This document shows positions 62,669-64,000 of a stretch of 64,000 nucleotides of DNA, piece after piece (positions within the stretch are counted from its first letter, which is position 1; every line of letters begins with the position of its first letter). This DNA is from an uncultured Opitutales bacterium (GTDB lineage Bacteria > Verrucomicrobiota > Verrucomicrobiia > Opitutales > Intestinicryptomonadaceae): assembly GCA_944390805.1 (NCBI GenBank), contig CALXQW010000019.1, positions 27,754-91,753 of the forward strand, read 5' to 3'. The notes below the pieces were generated by a model, which did no database searches, was not told where the DNA came from, and worked only from the letters and a program-made list of their open reading frames with translations. Made by a program: the position numbers and the translations under genes.

Positions 62669-63532
62669 TTAAAACAGATTGTTTCTAAGGAATTTCTTCT
62701 GTTTCTTCACAAGGGCAAGGGTTGACCTTACAATATTTTCATAGAGTTGGTGCTCGTCTTTAAGGTTGCTGGCAAGCCATTCTATGGTCTCTCTATACCC
62801 TATTGCCCCTGCGGCAGAAGGATTTTTTAGAATACCGCGTTTTAAGAGAGCTTCCGTCTCTTCTATCAGGCCCGAAGAAATCATGCCGGCGGTTCTTGAG
62901 CGTATGCGCCCTTCTATTTCCTCGTCAGAACGCTCCACCATTATAAACTTTCTATCAAGTTCTCCATAGGGGCAAGGCAAACGCTTAAAATCAGCAAGAA
63001 TATCCGCAACACTCCTGCCAGTTTGCATACATCTTTCAAGAGCCTTGGAAACTCTGCGCGGATTTAACATATCAACGCTCTTATACGCCATTGGGTCTAT
63101 TTTCAAAAGTTCGGCTGATAAAGCCTCTACTCCACCCTTATGAACAATTGATGCTACCTTTTCCCTGATAGAATCTGAAATCTTTATGTTGTCTGTCACG
63201 GCAGAAAACCAACTTTTCAGATAAAATCCACTCCCGCCAGAAATTATAACTGGATTTTTCCTACTGCAAATATCCTCTAAAGCCCGCTTCGCCATACTTA
63301 TGTATTCCGACACATTGAAGGGCTCTGAAGGTTCAGCGACATCTATAAGATGATGAGGAACCTCTGCCATTTCCTCCTTAGAAGGCTTTGCAGAACCAAT
63401 ATCCATGCCGCGATAAACCTGAACGCTATCACAAGATATTATCTCAGCCCCGGTAAGACGCGCCAAACGCAAGGCTTCCGCCGTCTTGCCAGACGCGGTT
63501 ACTCCGCTTATTATTGTTATACTTAAAGGCAC
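62669..63532 (-). CDS. miaA: tRNA dimethylallyltransferase
   Basis: 287 residues. P-loop SGVTASGKTAEALRLA, catalytic region ISCDSVQVYRGMDIGSAKPS, and PHHLIDVAEPSEPFNVSEY, GGSGFYLKSWF, then RRVSKALERCMQTGRS and GAIGYRETIEWL in the insertion and C-terminal domains. It adds a dimethylallyl group to A37 of tRNAs reading UNN codons. The gene stands alone here. Confidence 0.95.
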   Translation of the reverse strand: MPLSITIISGVTASGKTAEALRLARLTGAEIISCDSVQVYRGMDIGSAKPSKEEMAEVPHHLIDVAEPSEPFNVSEYISMAKRALEDICSRKNPVIISGGSGFYLKSWFSAVTDNIKISDSIREKVASIVHKGGVEALSAELLKIDPMAYKSVDMLNPRRVSKALERCMQTGRSVADILADFKRLPCPYGELDRKFIMVERSDEEIEGRIRSRTAGMISSGLIEETEALLKRGILKNPSAAGAIGYRETIEWLASNLKDEHQLYENIVRSTLALVKKQKKFLRNNLF

Positions 63533-63682
63533 AAATTTAAGATTTATAGCCGCAGGAATTTTGCAACAAAATATTCCACATCAATATAACATACTCTTTT
63601 CAACACAAAACAAACCGGCAAAATAAACCGTAATATATAGCAATTCTAAGTGCCATTCGCATAAGTTCCGCCATATAAAGAC

Positions 63683-63713
63683 AAAAAAAACTCCGCCGAA
63701 GCGGAGTTTTTTT
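63683..63713. terminator. Rho-independent terminator of the right-edge barrel gene
   Basis: CTCCGC-CGAA-GCGGAG stem with AAAAAAA before and TTTTTTT after (63684-63713), 18 bases beyond the stop at 63731 on the minus strand. Usable in both directions. Confidence 0.92.
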
Positions 63714-63730
63714 GATTGAAGTTTAAAATA

Positions 63731-64000
63731 TTACCTTGGGAAACCAACCTTTACCGTAAGGCCGATTACATCACCACGAGTGGTGAATTCTGAATTGTCT
63801 ACGCCAACCAGGCTGCTGTCTGCCTCGAGATTATGATTCCAGAAAGCGGAAACCGCAATCTGATTTGTCGCCCAATAAGTGAGCTCGCATCCGACAGTCT
63901 GATAGCAGGGCAGATAATCGGCCTGATTTCCATGCCATACCCACTTCGGGGAGAAGGAGAGCTTGTCTGTTATAACAAACTCAACACCGCCGCCTACCGC
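63731..64000 (-). CDS. Outer-membrane beta-barrel protein, 3' end only
   Basis: The last 89 codons of a gene that continues past the right edge. It shows amphipathic strands typical of a barrel: VEFVITDKLSFSPKWVWHGN, VGCELTYWATNQIAVSAFWNHN, and a final strand GDVIGLTVKVGFPR ending two residues after an aromatic, near the C-terminal aromatic signature of outer-membrane proteins. The start, signal peptide and full size are outside the window. Function not assignable beyond a barrel or porin-like protein. Confidence 0.65.
   Translation of the reverse strand, partial: AVGGGVEFVITDKLSFSPKWVWHGNQADYLPCYQTVGCELTYWATNQIAVSAFWNHNLEADSSLVGVDNSEFTTRGDVIGLTVKVGFPR

Noticed and set aside
1..64000. CRISPR arrays, prophage or insertion sequences
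   Set aside because: No regularly spaced direct repeats, transposase, integrase or phage structural genes were found on either strand.

Overview
The window reads as a chromosomal piece of a Gram-negative bacterium, most likely a fermentative, polysaccharide-using member of the Verrucomicrobiota or a close PVC relative (Opitutales-like or Lentisphaeria-like). Grounds for this are inference only: moderate GC, very frequent ATA isoleucine codons, several lipoproteins and outer-membrane proteins, a short EF-Ts, an Ala/Lys-rich tail on S2, and a set of unsaturated-uronide, Gfo/Idh/MocA, FAD_oxidored and corrinoid-methyltransferase genes of the kind common in those groups. There is no rRNA gene to settle it. 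No prophage, insertion sequence or CRISPR array was seen.

Layout. 1-7.4 kb: end of a Cache-domain chemoreceptor, rplU-rpmA, a secreted GH99-like protein, a second chemoreceptor on the minus strand, nth and tRNA-Gly. 7.9-15.6 kb: a corrinoid methyl-transfer locus, with a minus-strand operon (Tat-type Gfo/Idh/MocA oxidoreductase, corrinoid protein, MtaA-like zinc methyltransferase, DUF1638 protein, RamA-like corrinoid reactivator) facing a plus-strand URO-D paralogue and an AraC regulator. 15.7-19.3 kb: a tight five-gene minus operon (SDR, 57-residue membrane protein, gpsA, HMGL-like aldolase, GNAT). 19.5-21.2 kb: hpf, then a TetR regulator with an ABM-domain lipoprotein.

21.7-29.1 kb is an unsaturated-uronate (pectin or similar) locus: GH105-DUF4861 lipoprotein, kduD and kduI on the minus strand, diverging from an IclR regulator and a three-gene TRAP transporter, with a perfect palindrome between the two arms. 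29.1-35.3 kb: TerB/J-domain protein, dapA-dapB-ruvA, an exported FAD oxidoreductase, a small tail-anchored protein and a divergent MurB. 35.4-38 kb: a dhaK-dhaL-lsrF operon. 38.4-42.5 kb: a large FAD oxidoreductase next to a sodium:solute symporter. 42.8-44.7 kb: tRNA-Glu, a possible class C beta-lactamase remnant, a flavodoxin-like reductase and tRNA-Leu.

44.7-52.7 kb: rpsB-tsf, then an RND efflux operon (adaptor, pump, outer-membrane channel). 52.9-54.8 kb: three tandem small secreted proteins that look related in their C-terminal halves, the third broken by a frameshift. 54.9-58.1 kb: tig-clpP-clpX. 58.2-64 kb: lipoprotein plus OGG1-type glycosylase, dinB, a META-domain lipoprotein, miaA, and the 3' end of an outer-membrane beta-barrel gene running off the right edge.

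The most interesting parts are the corrinoid locus, which appears to hold every protein needed for a methyl-transfer (demethylase) cycle; the dhaK-dhaL-lsrF set, which looks like a small ketose kinase/aldolase pathway; the tandem secreted family; and a conserved promoter-like motif shared by rplU and rpsB.
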